NCBI GenBank assembly: GCA_029558835.1
Contig: JAKQDH010000008.1
Location: 124,001-188,000, forward strand
Reading direction: 5' to 3'
DNA: 64,000 nucleotides
DNA from: Planctomycetota bacterium
Lineage (GTDB): Bacteria > Planctomycetota > Phycisphaerae > UBA1845
Shown here: positions 28,353 through 37,351 of the stretch, piece after piece
Numbering within the stretch: the first letter of the stretch is position 1
Layout of the letters: every line of letters starts with the position of its first letter
The notes under the pieces: model-generated
What the model was told of the DNA's origin: nothing
Databases searched by the model: none
What the model saw: the letters and a program-made list of their open reading frames with translations, nothing else
Made by a program: the position numbers and the translations under genes

Positions 28353-28575
28353 AGGACATGCCCAAGCCGAGGGCGCCGGCATGCTGCCGCGGCCGGCAGC
28401 CTCGGATGTCGGCATCAGCGTGCACGATGCCGCGCCGCTAACGAGCCGCGGGCTTGCTCCCCTTGACGCCGAGGGTCCGGGGCAGCCCGCGCGATGCGGC
28501 GCTACCCTGATCGGTGCGCGATTGCGCAGGGTCTTCTGGGCGGGCAGGCCGGCGCAGCGCTTGGCCATGCCACCG
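28353..28575. repeat. Family A repeat ends flanking a family C repeat
   Basis: The left end ATGCCCAAGCCGAGGGCGCCGG (28358 onward) and the right end GCGCTTGGCCATGCCACC (28556-28573) match the two inverted ends of family A, but they are about 200 bases apart because a family C element (28433-28500) and other sequence lie between. This looks like one repeat inserted into another. Confidence 0.6.
28433..28500 (+). repeat. Dispersed palindromic repeat family C, copy 2
   Basis: Same layout as 21051-21110: GAGCCGCGGGC, CTCCCCTTGACGCCGAG and GGGCAGCCCGCGCG, nested inside a family A element. Confidence 0.7.
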
Positions 28576-28767
28576 CGCACCGGCGCTCCGTCTCCCGATG
28601 CAGTGGAGCGCTGGGGATGAAGCCCACGCTCACTCAAGTGCGCTCCTTGACGGTCGCGGACCAGGGCGAAGCTCGGCACGTCGCGCAGCAACGAAGCACG
28701 AGCGGGACAACCGCCCGTGCTCCGTTGGTTGCCGACGTGAGTGGTCAGGTTTCGCCCCGCGCGCCGC

Positions 28768-29280
28768 TCAAGCGCCGCGTGCGTACATGCCCCGACCTGT
28801 CTTCCGTACCTGCTTACGCTTCTTCATCTGGTTCAGCGTCATGCTGACCTGGTTGCCGAGGTTCCGGCTGGAGGTCTTATAGCCGGCCTTGACAATCCCC
28901 ACCGTGATGTCCTTCAGACTCATCGCGCCGCCGGCGGCGCCCAGCACCTTCGCGATGTAGTCGGCCATCCGCGCACCTTCCGGTCGCGGTCCGCGCCGCG
29001 CCACGGCCGCGCGAGGCCCCGGCCGGACCATCTTCTTGACCTTGCGCTTCGCAGGGCGCCCCGGACGCCGCCCCGCCTTCTTGGCCTTCGGCTTCCGTGC
29101 ACCGAGTGCCGCCAGAGCGGCACTGATGCCGTCAATCTCGCTCTGCAAGGCCGCCACCTGGCCGCGCAACTCATCCTGGTAGACAGTCAACTGCGCAACC
29201 AGACCTTGCGTCGGGCTGCCCGCGGCCATGCCCTTCGCACGCTTAGCCCCGCGTCTGCGCTTTGCTCTCTTCTTCGCCAT
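28768..29280 (-). CDS. Basic coiled-coil protein with AT-hook-like tract and C-terminal winged-helix-like region
   Basis: The 170-residue product has a very basic N-terminus (MAKKRAKRRRGAKRAKG) and a predicted coiled coil (LVAQLTVYQDELRGQVAALQ, about 27-60). An AT-hook-like GRRPGRPAKRK (about 69-79) follows, then a C-terminal domain (MADYIAKVLGAAGGAMSLKDI, later SSRNLGNQVSMTLNQMKKR) resembling HARE-HTH/winged-helix modules. The combination suggests a nucleoid-associated or chromatin-like DNA-binding protein, which is inference. A GAGGAGT Shine-Dalgarno precedes the ATG at 29280. Single-gene unit. Confidence 0.7.
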   Translation of the reverse strand: MAKKRAKRRRGAKRAKGMAAGSPTQGLVAQLTVYQDELRGQVAALQSEIDGISAALAALGARKPKAKKAGRRPGRPAKRKVKKMVRPGPRAAVARRGPRPEGARMADYIAKVLGAAGGAMSLKDITVGIVKAGYKTSSRNLGNQVSMTLNQMKKRKQVRKTGRGMYARGA

Positions 29281-30008
29281 TGCTGTTACTCCTCATAGAC
29301 AATCACACTTACTCGGGGAAGGGATGATCCCAATCTACCCGCGCCAATGTCCCGCCCTCTATGCGGATGCACGGAACATACTACACGGCCCCGCGGTTCG
29401 TCAAGCCTCTGCATGGCTCCCTGCATCGGCAAGACCGCGAGCCCGCCGCCCATCACCTCATCAGGCCGCCGGCGACCGACGTGCCAACTACCGAGTGTGC
29501 CCTCTGACGCCGCTTCCACTGAGTGCAGATCCAGGCAACGGGCTTCGACCCAAGTCAACTCTTCAGAGACACCGATGAGAGAATGGGCGGCATAGCCACG
29601 CCCCCACGTGCCGCCAACGGCTCTCCACCGGCCCATCCGGCACTGCGCAACTCAATTCCGACCTGCCCGGATCGAGGCATACCGCCCGGCTGCCCCAATT
29701 CCGTAGTCCCCGCGAGCACTCAACATACATGCGAAAGAGGCTCGGTCGGACGACGATGAAGGTTGCCCAGGCAGGCGGGTGCCCGAGCAGCAGCACACCT
29801 CGACCGACGGCAGAGGACGCCGGTCGCAGCGCGGAGCGGCGCGCGTAGGAATTTGACACCGTGGACGGCCGGTCTTCTTACAATACGTGGGGTTGCGTTA
29901 CCGTGGAGTTGCCGTAAATGCAACATCGAGTGAATCCGGCAGGGGATGGCGAGCTTTGCTGCGCAGGTCGGGCGCTGGCGGCACGGCGTGTTGGTGCAGA
30001 CAAGCGGA
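29281..30008. other. Intergenic region, nothing recognised
   Basis: About 730 bases without a supported gene or recognised repeat. It contains the 5' side of the basic protein gene (minus). A TTGACA at about 29855 and TACAAT at about 29881 are 20 bases apart, too far for a normal promoter. Confidence 0.3.
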
Positions 30009-30419
30009 TCAAGGCCCGGTCAAGGTCGCGGCCCGCGAGTTCCATGCGATGAGGACAACGCCCGCCAGCACCAGTGCCACACCGAGCCATTGACCGGGGG
30101 CGAGTCGCTCGCGCAGCAGGGGGTGCCAATGGGCGGCCAGCGCAATGAGCGCAAACCCCCCGCCGACCATGATCGGGTAGGCGATGCTGATCTTGAGTGT
30201 CTCACTTTGCAGCGCGTACATGTAGAATAGGGCGTTCAGGGCGAAGCAGGCGAGCCCGACCATCAGCGGCCAGCTCGTGAGGATGGTTGCAGCAGCCGTC
30301 GGCACGCCGTCCTCGAGCAGCCCGCCCGCCTCGTGGACGGTCTTCATACCGGTTTTCATCAGGAGATTGGCCGTCGCATTGAGCACCAAGGCCACGCAGA
30401 GTGCCACGACGTACTTCAT
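30009..30419 (-). CDS. SMR/EamA-like four-helix transporter
   Basis: The 136-residue product has four membrane segments (VVALCVALVLNATANLLM; WPLMVGLACFALNALFYMY; IAYPIMVGGGFALIALAA; GQWLGVALVLAGVVLIAW), the size and layout of small multidrug resistance or ArnE-like proteins. The membrane glutamate essential for EmrE-type drug/proton exchange is replaced by a polar Asn in helix 1, so a flippase-like or lipid-related role is as likely as drug efflux. A GGGAG Shine-Dalgarno supports the ATG at 30419; the longer open frame upstream covers repeat DNA. Confidence 0.78.
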   Translation of the reverse strand: MKYVVALCVALVLNATANLLMKTGMKTVHEAGGLLEDGVPTAAATILTSWPLMVGLACFALNALFYMYALQSETLKISIAYPIMVGGGFALIALAAHWHPLLRERLAPGQWLGVALVLAGVVLIAWNSRAATLTGP

Positions 30420-30551
30420 AAGATACTCCCGAGCAGCAAACCGCCCTGGCAGGGCGTTGAAGGCCCTAACGTCAGCGGCGGAGCCCGAGTTTTCTGCCGC
30501 GTTCGGCGTTGGGTAAACGGGTGTGCGCGCACGCGCACCATCGGTGCGGGT

Positions 30552-30592
30552 ACGGGGCCGCTCCCTGACGGTCGCGGTTCGGGTCGGGACGG
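30552..30592 (+). repeat. Repeat family D (CCGCTCCCTGACGGTCGCGG), copy 1
   Basis: The motif CCGCTCCCTGACGGTCGCGG followed by TTCGG recurs at 52648-52680, and variants occur at 53230-53262, 28646-28672 and, inverted, at the dprA 3' end (59472-59503). Confidence 0.65.
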
Positions 30593-30621
30593 CTGAATTG
30601 CGCACCGTGATTCAGCAACGG

Positions 30622-31908
30622 TCAACCCCCGCGGTTGCACCGGGCGTGGCGTCGGGAGGCGTGGAACTCCGGCGCCTCGCGGATGCAGGTACGTAGGATG
30701 CCGACCGCCTTAGCCAACAGGCCCCAGAAACTCCGCTTCGGACGGGCCGGCTCGTCCCCCACCTGCGGGTATCCACGTTCGTCGGCGGTGAGGTGCTCCC
30801 AGTTGTGGAAGAGCCGCCCCCACGGGCTGGCCAGCGCCGCGGCCAGCGGTCGGCGTCCGCGCAGCGGGTACCAGAACCAATCGTGGTACAAGACGCTGGC
30901 GATGTACGCCCAGGGCGCCAGCCACGTTCGCAGCGACCATTCCAGGAAGCGCTTGAGCCAGCCCCAGTAGATGAGGTGCTGCATCCGGGCGGCGAACGTC
31001 ATCTGTTTGAACGGGCCGACAAAGTGCCAGTTCTGCGCATACGCCGCTTCATCACCGGCAAGCTCGATCTCCCGCACGTCCCCGCAGCCCAAGCCGCGTT
31101 CGTGGGCCAGACGGATGAACTTGACGTCCGCCAGCGGATCGAAGCCCATGAGCCTGGCCGCCACCGCGTCGATGGCCACTTGGTCCGCGGAAGCCAGCAG
31201 CACGTTCTTGACGTACGGCGTCATGCAGCGCGGACCGGGGCCGTCGCCCGCGAAGGTGCCGTCCATGACGGCGAAGACGCCGCGGTGGACCTGCTGCTGG
31301 ATCATCAGCAGATCAACCAGTGTTTCATGGATCACCGGGTGGGTCCAGTGCCGATGCTCGTTGAGCAGGCCGCCGAAGGCGTTCTTCATGGCGCCGGTCA
31401 TGGTGGTGAAGACGTGGGTCTTGACCGTAGGCAGGTGGATGATGTTCTCACCCAGGAAGCCCTTTGGGATGTAGAAGCCCTGCGGGTACACGTCGTTGAG
31501 CACGAGGAAGCGGTCGGCCAGGTCGCCCACGGCGTCGCGGATGTGGATCCACTCCACCTGGGGTTCGTAAAGGTGCACGTTGCGCAGGCCGTGGGCCTCG
31601 ACTACCGGGAGCTGCTTGTTCTCCCGCTCACCGAGGCGAGCGTCGATAACCACCGTGCGGTTATGGCACGCGTGCACGCGGCCCAGGTCGTAGCCGTCCT
31701 GCCGCAGCGTCCGGATGACGCCCTCCAGTTGCCAGGGCGTGGTCGAGGTGCCGGGGAAGAAGAAGTGCCAGGAGATATTGACCTTGAGCGCGGTTTCGGC
31801 GTCGCGGGCGATGCAACCCTGGTAGCCGGCCAGGTTCATCACCCGGTAATAGTCGGCCAGCACGGTGGCCGGGCTCGTGCGCACAACCGCGACAGTGGCT
31901 CGCGTCAT
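30622..31908 (-). CDS. DUF362-family protein
   Basis: The 428-residue product matches the DUF362 family, recognised by the block IIHLPTVKTHVFTTMTGAMK and the following NAFGGLLNEHRHWTH, with AIDAVAARLMGFDP later in the domain. Members are often iron-sulfur associated; no CxxCxxC ferredoxin motif is seen here. The activity is unknown. It is followed upstream by the UbiA-type gene (33 bases between them, same strand), so the pair is probably an operon acting on a polyprenyl-linked compound, which is inference. Confidence 0.8.
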   Translation of the reverse strand: MTRATVAVVRTSPATVLADYYRVMNLAGYQGCIARDAETALKVNISWHFFFPGTSTTPWQLEGVIRTLRQDGYDLGRVHACHNRTVVIDARLGERENKQLPVVEAHGLRNVHLYEPQVEWIHIRDAVGDLADRFLVLNDVYPQGFYIPKGFLGENIIHLPTVKTHVFTTMTGAMKNAFGGLLNEHRHWTHPVIHETLVDLLMIQQQVHRGVFAVMDGTFAGDGPGPRCMTPYVKNVLLASADQVAIDAVAARLMGFDPLADVKFIRLAHERGLGCGDVREIELAGDEAAYAQNWHFVGPFKQMTFAARMQHLIYWGWLKRFLEWSLRTWLAPWAYIASVLYHDWFWYPLRGRRPLAAALASPWGRLFHNWEHLTADERGYPQVGDEPARPKRSFWGLLAKAVGILRTCIREAPEFHASRRHARCNRGG

Positions 31909-31941
31909 AAGCTGACCCTCAGCATTCGGTACGCGGCCCCC

Positions 31942-32889
31942 TCAGGCCGGGTTCACCGTGGGGGGGGAGAAAAGGCTTTCCAGACCCAGTTGCCCCCACC
32001 AGAACCGCTGGTAGGCGATGGCGACGGCCGCCACCGCCCAGCCGACGATGGCCAGCAGCAGCATCCGGTCTTTCAGCACGATCTCGGTCGGCCCGCTGTG
32101 CACGCCCAGTTCGGTGAGCATGGCGAAGCGGAACACACCGTAAATGACTATCGGCAGGGTGTAGAACAAGTGTTGCTTGGGAAAGGGGGCGGGGCTGTGC
32201 GTGGTATCCATGGTGTACAGCAGGAACGTTACCACCGCGATGCCGGCCGATACCGTAATCAGATGATTGAGCAGGTCGGGTGTATAGCGGACCAAGGTGG
32301 CCCGATGTTGCCGGGCGTCCGCCTCGTTGCCGATCATCACCAGTTCGCAGCGCCGCTTGCCGAAGCCCATGAACAGGCAAAGGGTGAACATGCAGGCGAC
32401 CAGCCACTCGGAGGCGAGGACCCCGACGGCGGCCGCTCCCGCCCAGGCCCGCAGCACGAAACCCGTGGCGATCACGATCACGTCCATGATGACCCGCTGC
32501 TTGAGCACCAGGGAGTACGCCAGGGTCAACACGAAATACGCCACCAGGATCGTCGTGACCGCGCGGTTGAGCAGGAAGGTCAGCAGCGTGCCCCCGATGA
32601 TGAGGCAGCCGGCGATCACCAGCGCGGTCACGGGGTGAATCGCGCCACGTGCCACCGGGCGGAGCCGCTTGGTGGGGTGGGCGGCGTCGGCGTCCCGGTC
32701 CACGACGTCGTTCAGAGCATAGGTGGCGCTGGCGGCCAGGCAGAAGGCGGCAAACGCGAGCAAAGCCTGGCCGAAGTAGGTGGGCGAGAAGAGCCGCAAC
32801 CCGGCGGCCGGGCCGGCAAACACGACCACGTTCTTGACCCACTGATGGGGGCGGAGCAGGGCCACATAATCGCCCAGCCGCGCCGGCAT
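31942..32889 (-). CDS. UbiA-family prenyltransferase, decaprenyl-phosphate phosphoribosyltransferase-like
   Basis: The 315-residue product has about nine membrane segments and the first Asp-rich motif NDVVDRDADAAHP (about residue 65). The opening LLRPHQWVKN and the second loop GFVLRAWAGA are characteristic of the DPPR-synthase branch (Rv3806c-like), which transfers phosphoribose to polyprenyl phosphate. Start placed at the ATG 32889; a GTG about 30 bases upstream would add MVNAETSANT-like residues and is possible. Lies 33 bases upstream of the DUF362 gene in the same orientation. Confidence 0.82.
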   Translation of the reverse strand: MPARLGDYVALLRPHQWVKNVVVFAGPAAGLRLFSPTYFGQALLAFAAFCLAASATYALNDVVDRDADAAHPTKRLRPVARGAIHPVTALVIAGCLIIGGTLLTFLLNRAVTTILVAYFVLTLAYSLVLKQRVIMDVIVIATGFVLRAWAGAAAVGVLASEWLVACMFTLCLFMGFGKRRCELVMIGNEADARQHRATLVRYTPDLLNHLITVSAGIAVVTFLLYTMDTTHSPAPFPKQHLFYTLPIVIYGVFRFAMLTELGVHSGPTEIVLKDRMLLLAIVGWAVAAVAIAYQRFWWGQLGLESLFSPPTVNPA

Positions 32890-33429
32890 GGTGTTGGCCG
32901 AAGTCTCCGCATTCACCACGAATGATGCCCCTATCGTCGGACTGCGTCCCGCTCGCCGCCTGGCACCGCTACCCACGGACCGCTCCTGCTTGGTGGTGCC
33001 ACGCGCAGGGCGGGTCGCTGCACAAGCTCCGACGCTGCTCGCCCGGAACGAGCGTGACGTATTATAGCGCCGCAGGCACGTGTCAACCAGACTACGCACG
33101 GCAGCGCTGCCGCGGCGGGCCCGTGACAGATCAGGCGGGACGCCTTCGGCCCCGGCGGGGCCGCGGTGTGTAGCCGCGGGTGGAGTTCGCCGCCGGCGGA
33201 CGAAACCCGCAGTGACGCTACACACCTGTGCCCCTCTCAGGGGCAGAAGCCGAACACGGTGAGCCTGTCACCCACCGAGTCGGGATGACCTCTCTGGGAC
33301 ACAATTGCCGGTGGACCAAGGGGGCGCTACAATCCGTCCCCGTCCACGTGAACGGGCGCGAGTGGACGGCGCCGGTCAACCTGTTACATCGGTTAAGTGG
33401 CGTGAGGGAATCGAATCTCGGGGCGGACC
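32890..33429. other. Divergent intergenic region carrying the metal-transporter promoter
   Basis: About 540 bases between the UbiA-type gene (minus) and the metal ABC operon (plus). Apart from the promoter at 33305-33333 no feature was recognised. No clear inverted repeat resembling a Fur, Zur or MntR box was found near that promoter. Confidence 0.4.
33305..33333 (+). promoter_or_regulatory. Sigma-70 type promoter of the metal ABC operon
   Basis: TTGCCG at 33305-33310, exactly 17 bases, then TACAAT at 33328-33333. Predicted start about 33340, giving a leader of about 90 bases. Confidence 0.65.
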
Positions 33430-34452
33430 ATGGACGTGACGCGAGGGCGTGGTCGGGCCGTTATCGCAGTGGGGGGAACGTTCCTGGCTGTGCTGGCCGG
33501 CACGGCAGCGCCCGGCTGTGCCCGCTCGCCGGCGGCTGCCCGAACACAGGGGACCACCTACTGCATCACCACGACGGTCGGCATGGTCACAGACATCGTT
33601 CAGCACGTGGCCGGGGGGTATGCCACGGTCACCGGTTTGATCGGCCCCGGCATTGACCCGCACCTGTACAAGCCCACCCGCTACGACGTGGTCCAACTCA
33701 TGGGCGCCGACGTCGTCTTCTACAGCGGCCTGATGCTGGAGGGGAAGATGGGCGCGGTGCTGGCCGGCGTGGCCCGCGGCGGCAAGCCGGTGCACGCGGT
33801 GACCGGACTGCTGGAGGCCGAGTACCTGCTCAGTCCCGAAGGCGCTGGAGGGCACTACGACCCGCATGTGTGGATGGACGTGCGGGCCTGGAGTCGAGGG
33901 GTAGAGGTCGTGGCGGAGGCCCTGGCCGCCTATGACCCTCCGCACGCGTCGGAGTACTGCGCCAACGCGGCCGCATACCAAGCGCGGCTCCTGGACCTGG
34001 ACGAGTACGTGCGGCGCGTCATCGCGTCCGTGCCCCAGACTCAGCGGGTGCTGGTCACCGCGCACGATGCCTTCGGCTACTTCGGACGGGGATATGGGCT
34101 AGAAGTGGTGGGAGTTCAGGGTTTCTCGACGGAATCGGAGGCGGGCCTGGATGATCTCAACCGACTGGTGGACCTGATCGTTGAGCGGCGGGTGCGGGCT
34201 GTGTTCGTCGAGACCAGCGTGGCCGACAGGAACGTCCGGGCCTTGCTGGAGGGCACGCGCGCCCGCGGGTGGGAGATTGCGATCGGCGGCGAGTTGTACT
34301 CCGACGCGATGGGCGCGCCCGGTACCTACGAGGGCACGTACATCGGTATGATCGACCACAACGCCACGACGATCGCCCGGGCGCTGGGCGGCGAGGCCCC
34401 TGCCCGCGGCAGGCTCGGGCAACTGCAAGCGAGGCACACCGGCCATGATTGA
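33430..34452 (+). CDS. Metal ABC transporter substrate-binding protein (TroA/ZnuA-like)
   Basis: The 340-residue product starts with a signal peptide ending near AGTAAPGC (a likely lipobox, Cys30), so it is a lipid-anchored metal-capturing protein. Metal ligands of the cluster A-I family are visible: His in DPHLYKPT, His in YDPHVWMD, Glu in [10 protein letters not shown] and Asp in ELYSDAMG. This His-His-Glu-Asp set fits Mn, Zn or Fe binders. It is the first gene of the operon; its stop overlaps the ABC ATPase start by 8 bases. Confidence 0.9.
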   Translation: MDVTRGRGRAVIAVGGTFLAVLAGTAAPGCARSPAAARTQGTTYCITTTVGMVTDIVQHVAGGYATVTGLIGPGIDPHLYKPTRYDVVQLMGADVVFYSGLMLEGKMGAVLAGVARGGKPVHAVTGLLEAEYLLSPEGAGGHYDPHVWMDVRAWSRGVEVVAEALAAYDPPHASEYCANAAAYQARLLDLDEYVRRVIASVPQTQRVLVTAHDAFGYFGRGYGLEVVGVQGFSTESEAGLDDLNRLVDLIVERRVRAVFVETSVADRNVRALLEGTRARGWEIAIGGELYSDAMGAPGTYEGTYIGMIDHNATTIARALGGEAPARGRLGQLQARHTGHD

Positions 34453-35275
34453 CACACACGCCGCGACGGACGTGACATCCACAGACACGCCGGCCGTGTC
34501 GCGCGGCGGGCTGCCGCTCGACCGCGTGCCGCTGGCGGTGCACGATCTGACCGTGGCGTACTACCGCAAGCCGGTGTTGTGGGACGTGGACTTCGAGGCG
34601 CCCGAGGGCAAGCTGATCGCCATCGTCGGTCCCAACGGGGCCGGCAAGAGCACGCTCATCAAGGCCGCCCTCGACCTGGTGCCGCGCACGTCCGGGCGCG
34701 TGCTGTTCTACGGGAAGCCGTATCGCCGGCAGCGGCAATTGATCGGCTACGTCCCGCAACGTGAGAGCGTGGATTGGGACTTCCCGGTTACCGCGCTCGA
34801 CGTCGTGGTCATGGGTCGCTACGGGCAGGTGGGCTGGTGTCGGCCGGTGGGGAGACAGCACCGCGAGGCCGCCCGGGCCGCGCTCGAACACGTCGGCATG
34901 GGCGACTTCGCCGGTCGGCAGATCAGCCAGCTTTCCGGCGGTCAGCAACAGCGCGTCTTCCTGGCGCGGGCCCTGGCGCAGGACGCCCGGCTGTACTTCA
35001 TGGACGAGCCGTTCGCGGGCGTGGACGCGGCCACCGAGAAGGCGATCGTCCGCATCCTGCACGAGCTGCGTTCCGGGGGGCGGACGGTCATCGCCGTGCA
35101 TCACGACTTGCAGACGGTGCCCGAGTACTTCGACCACGTGCTGCTGGTGAACCTGCGCGTCGTGGCGGCGGGACCGACGGCCTCGACGTTCACCTCTGAG
35201 AACTTGCAGAAGACCTTTGGCGGTCGCCTGACGCTGTTGGATCAGGCGGCCCACGCTCTGGCGAGCAGACGGTAG
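34445..35275 (+). CDS. Metal ABC transporter ATP-binding protein
   Basis: The 276-residue ATPase shows Walker [11 protein letters not shown]-loop [12 protein letters not shown], signature LSGGQQQRV and Walker [13 protein letters not shown] with the switch His in [12 protein letters not shown] is typical of the manganese/zinc/iron uptake branch (TroB/MntB/ZnuC). It overlaps the binding-protein gene by 8 bases and ends 5 bases before the next ATG, so all four genes form one operon. Confidence 0.93.
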   Translation: MIDTHAATDVTSTDTPAVSRGGLPLDRVPLAVHDLTVAYYRKPVLWDVDFEAPEGKLIAIVGPNGAGKSTLIKAALDLVPRTSGRVLFYGKPYRRQRQLIGYVPQRESVDWDFPVTALDVVVMGRYGQVGWCRPVGRQHREAARAALEHVGMGDFAGRQISQLSGGQQQRVFLARALAQDARLYFMDEPFAGVDAATEKAIVRILHELRSGGRTVIAVHHDLQTVPEYFDHVLLVNLRVVAAGPTASTFTSENLQKTFGGRLTLLDQAAHALASRR

Positions 35276-35280
35276 AAGCG

Positions 35281-37140
35281 ATGCGCACGGGCGCCAGACA
35301 GTCCAGGAGCGTGGACCACCCGCATGGGCTTGCGTGGTGGGACGAGGTCGCTGAGCGATTTTGCCCCAGCGGGGCGACGGGTCGGAGCCCGGAGCGAAGA
35401 GTCGGGCACACGTCCGTCGCCCCGCCGGGGCTGAAGGGAGAAGCAAGCGTGCTCCGTTCCCAGGGGTTGACACCCCTGGCTACTGACTTGGACCCTTCCC
35501 GGGTCGCACCCCGGTGTGCTGGAACGGTGACGCGTGCTTTGCGCCCCTTCTTGCACGGTCGGCGCGGGATACTGGCCTGCCTGTGCATGGCTTCGGTCGT
35601 CTTGCTTGCGCCTGACGCCGCCGTGGGCGGGACGGAGACGCATCCGGAGGCGGACCGGTCGTTGCGGGCGCCGGCCACGTGGCAACTGCCCTCCGTGCCG
35701 CAGGTAATGCGCGTGCTGTCGCTCCGTGACTACAACACCCGCGTGGTGGTCGTGGGTACGATGCTGTTGGGGGCGGGCGCGGGAATCATCGGTACGTTCC
35801 TGCTGCTGCGCAAGCGGGCTTTGATGGCCGACGCCTTGAGTCATGCCGCCTTGCCCGGCATCGCCTTGGCGTTCATCGTGCTGGAGGCGGCGGGTCTATC
35901 CGGCAAGTCGCGTTTCGGACTGCTCAGCGGCGCGCTGGTCTTCGGGGCGGCTGGCGTCGGCGCGGTACTGATGATCCGGCGCTGGACGCGCGTCAAGGAA
36001 GACGCCGCGCTGGCGATCGTCCTGAGCGTGTTCTTCGGGCTGGGCGTGGCGCTGCTGGGTGTCATCCAGCGAATGGCCACGGGGAACGCCGCCGGCCTGG
36101 AGGCGTTCATCTACGGCAAGACCGCCTCCATGCTGTTCAGTGACGCAGTCTGGATCGGCGCCGTGGCCGGGGTGGTCATGGTGGTCTGCGGCATGTTCTT
36201 CAAGGAATTCACGCTGCTGTGCTTTGACCAGGACTTCGCGGGGACCCAGGGGCGGTCCGGGTTGCTGCTGGACACGCTGATGCTGGGCCTGGCCGTGCTC
36301 ATTACCGTGATCGGGCTGCAAGCGGTGGGGCTGATCCTGATCGTGGCATTGCTGGTGATCCCGCCGGCCGCGGCGCGTTTCTGGACGCACCGGCTGCCGG
36401 TCATGGCGGTCATCGCGGCCGGGTTCGGCGCGTTAAGCGGTCTGCTGGGGGCGAGTGTCAGCGCCCTGGCACCACGCCTGCCGGCGGGGGCCATCATCAT
36501 CCTGGTGGCGGCCTTGCTGTTCGGAGTCAGTCTGCTGTTCGCGCCGGCACGCGGCTTCCTCAGCACGGCGTGGCAGCGGTTCCGCCTGGAACGCAAGGTC
36601 GGGCAGCAGCACGTGCTACGGGCGCTGTTCGAGTCGGGCGAACCCCTGGTGCAGCAAGCCCAGGGGAAGCCGGGCGCGGCGGCGGCAGCGGGGCCGGTCC
36701 CGTTCGCGGCGCTGCTCGCCCAGCGGTCCTGGTCGCCGGCGACGTTGCGCCGGCTGCTGGCGGCCGCCCGGAGAGCGGGCCTGACGCGGCGCGACGGTGA
36801 CGACGCGTATCATCTGACCGACGCCGGGCTGGCGGCCGCCCGCCGCGCGGTCCGCAATCACCGCCTGTGGGAGTTGTACCTGCTCACGCACGCGGAAGTG
36901 GCCACCAGCCACGTCGATCACAACGCGGACGCGCTCGAGGACGTGCTCGACCCGACGCTGGTGGCGCAGTTGGAGGAAACGCTGGCGGCCCAGCACCCGC
37001 ACCTGGCGGCCGCAACCGGGCCCGCGGGCGAGGGTCCGGCGGTCGCGGCGGCGGTGCCGCCCAGCCCGCACCGGCTGCCGGGGCAGGGAGCGCAAGACGT
37101 GCCGGCAGGCCGTGCAGGGAACGTGTCCGGCAGGAGATAG
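35281..37140 (+). CDS. Metal ABC permease fused to a C-terminal MntR/DtxR-like domain (first of two)
   Basis: The ABC-3 permease domain spans about residues 140-430 (LRDYNTRVVVVGTMLLGAGAG, DALSHAALPG, GLILIVALLVIPPAAARFW). It is followed by a winged-helix and dimerisation/metal-binding region like MntR/DtxR (about 440-560: AYHLTDAGLAAARRAVRNHR, then LWELYLL and HVDHNADALEDVLDP). Ligand positions are only partly kept: the helix His is present, but the EH pair of MntR reads ED. The first 80 residues are odd: an ATG 5 bases after the ATPase opens a frame through a palindromic repeat before a signal-like segment (GILACLCMASVVLL). True starts at 35527 (GTG) or 35587 (ATG) are possible. Confidence 0.85.
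   Translation: MRTGARQSRSVDHPHGLAWWDEVAERFCPSGATGRSPERRVGHTSVAPPGLKGEASVLRSQGLTPLATDLDPSRVAPRCAGTVTRALRPFLHGRRGILACLCMASVVLLAPDAAVGGTETHPEADRSLRAPATWQLPSVPQVMRVLSLRDYNTRVVVVGTMLLGAGAGIIGTFLLLRKRALMADALSHAALPGIALAFIVLEAAGLSGKSRFGLLSGALVFGAAGVGAVLMIRRWTRVKEDAALAIVLSVFFGLGVALLGVIQRMATGNAAGLEAFIYGKTASMLFSDAVWIGAVAGVVMVVCGMFFKEFTLLCFDQDFAGTQGRSGLLLDTLMLGLAVLITVIGLQAVGLILIVALLVIPPAAARFWTHRLPVMAVIAAGFGALSGLLGASVSALAPRLPAGAIIILVAALLFGVSLLFAPARGFLSTAWQRFRLERKVGQQHVLRALFESGEPLVQQAQGKPGAAAAAGPVPFAALLAQRSWSPATLRRLLAAARRAGLTRRDGDDAYHLTDAGLAAARRAVRNHRLWELYLLTHAEVATSHVDHNADALEDVLDPTLVAQLEETLAAQHPHLAAATGPAGEGPAVAAAVPPSPHRLPGQGAQDVPAGRAGNVSGRR
35358..35440. repeat. Palindromic element in the 5' coding region of the first permease gene
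   Basis: Inverted ends GCCCCAGCGGGGCGACGGG and CGTCGCCCCGCCGGGGC enclose GTCGGAGCCCGGAGCGAAGA. A second hairpin of the type CCCAGGGGTTGACACCCCTGG (in parts: CCAGGGGT / ACACCCCTGG) follows at 35459-35480. Both lie in the open frame of the permease gene. Confidence 0.7.
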
Positions 37141-37201
37141 AGTCCCGGCGGGCCCGGGCCCGCTGAAGCGGCTGGGTGGGAACACGTGGATCGAAGGGAA
37201 T

Positions 37202-37301
37202 GGGTGGGATGCCCAAGCCGAAGGCGCCGGCATGTTGTTGTGAATCGCGGTCTCGGCGCGGTACCGAGGCATGGCGGCGCTGCGCTTGGCCATGCCACCC
37301 C
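37202..37301 (-). repeat. Dispersed palindromic repeat family A, copy 3
   Basis: Ends GGGTGGGATGCCCAAGCC and GCGCTTGGCCATGCCACCC are inverted repeats. The element fills half of the gap between the two permease genes, in opposite orientation to the copy at 2948. Confidence 0.72.
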
Positions 37302-37351
37302 ACTGGAGTTGCGACCTGCCCAACTGCGTGCATCCGTTCAGGTGACCCGCA

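Noticed and set aside
29855..29886. TTGACA and TACAAT as a promoter in the 29.3-30.0 kb gap
   Set aside because: The spacer is 20 bases, outside the 15-19 range, and no plus-strand gene follows.
30793..32925. A 710-codon open frame antisense to the DUF362 and UbiA-type genes
   Set aside because: High-GC DNA gives long antisense frames; its translation is His/Arg/Val/Gln-rich with no motif, while both minus-strand genes carry clear family blocks.
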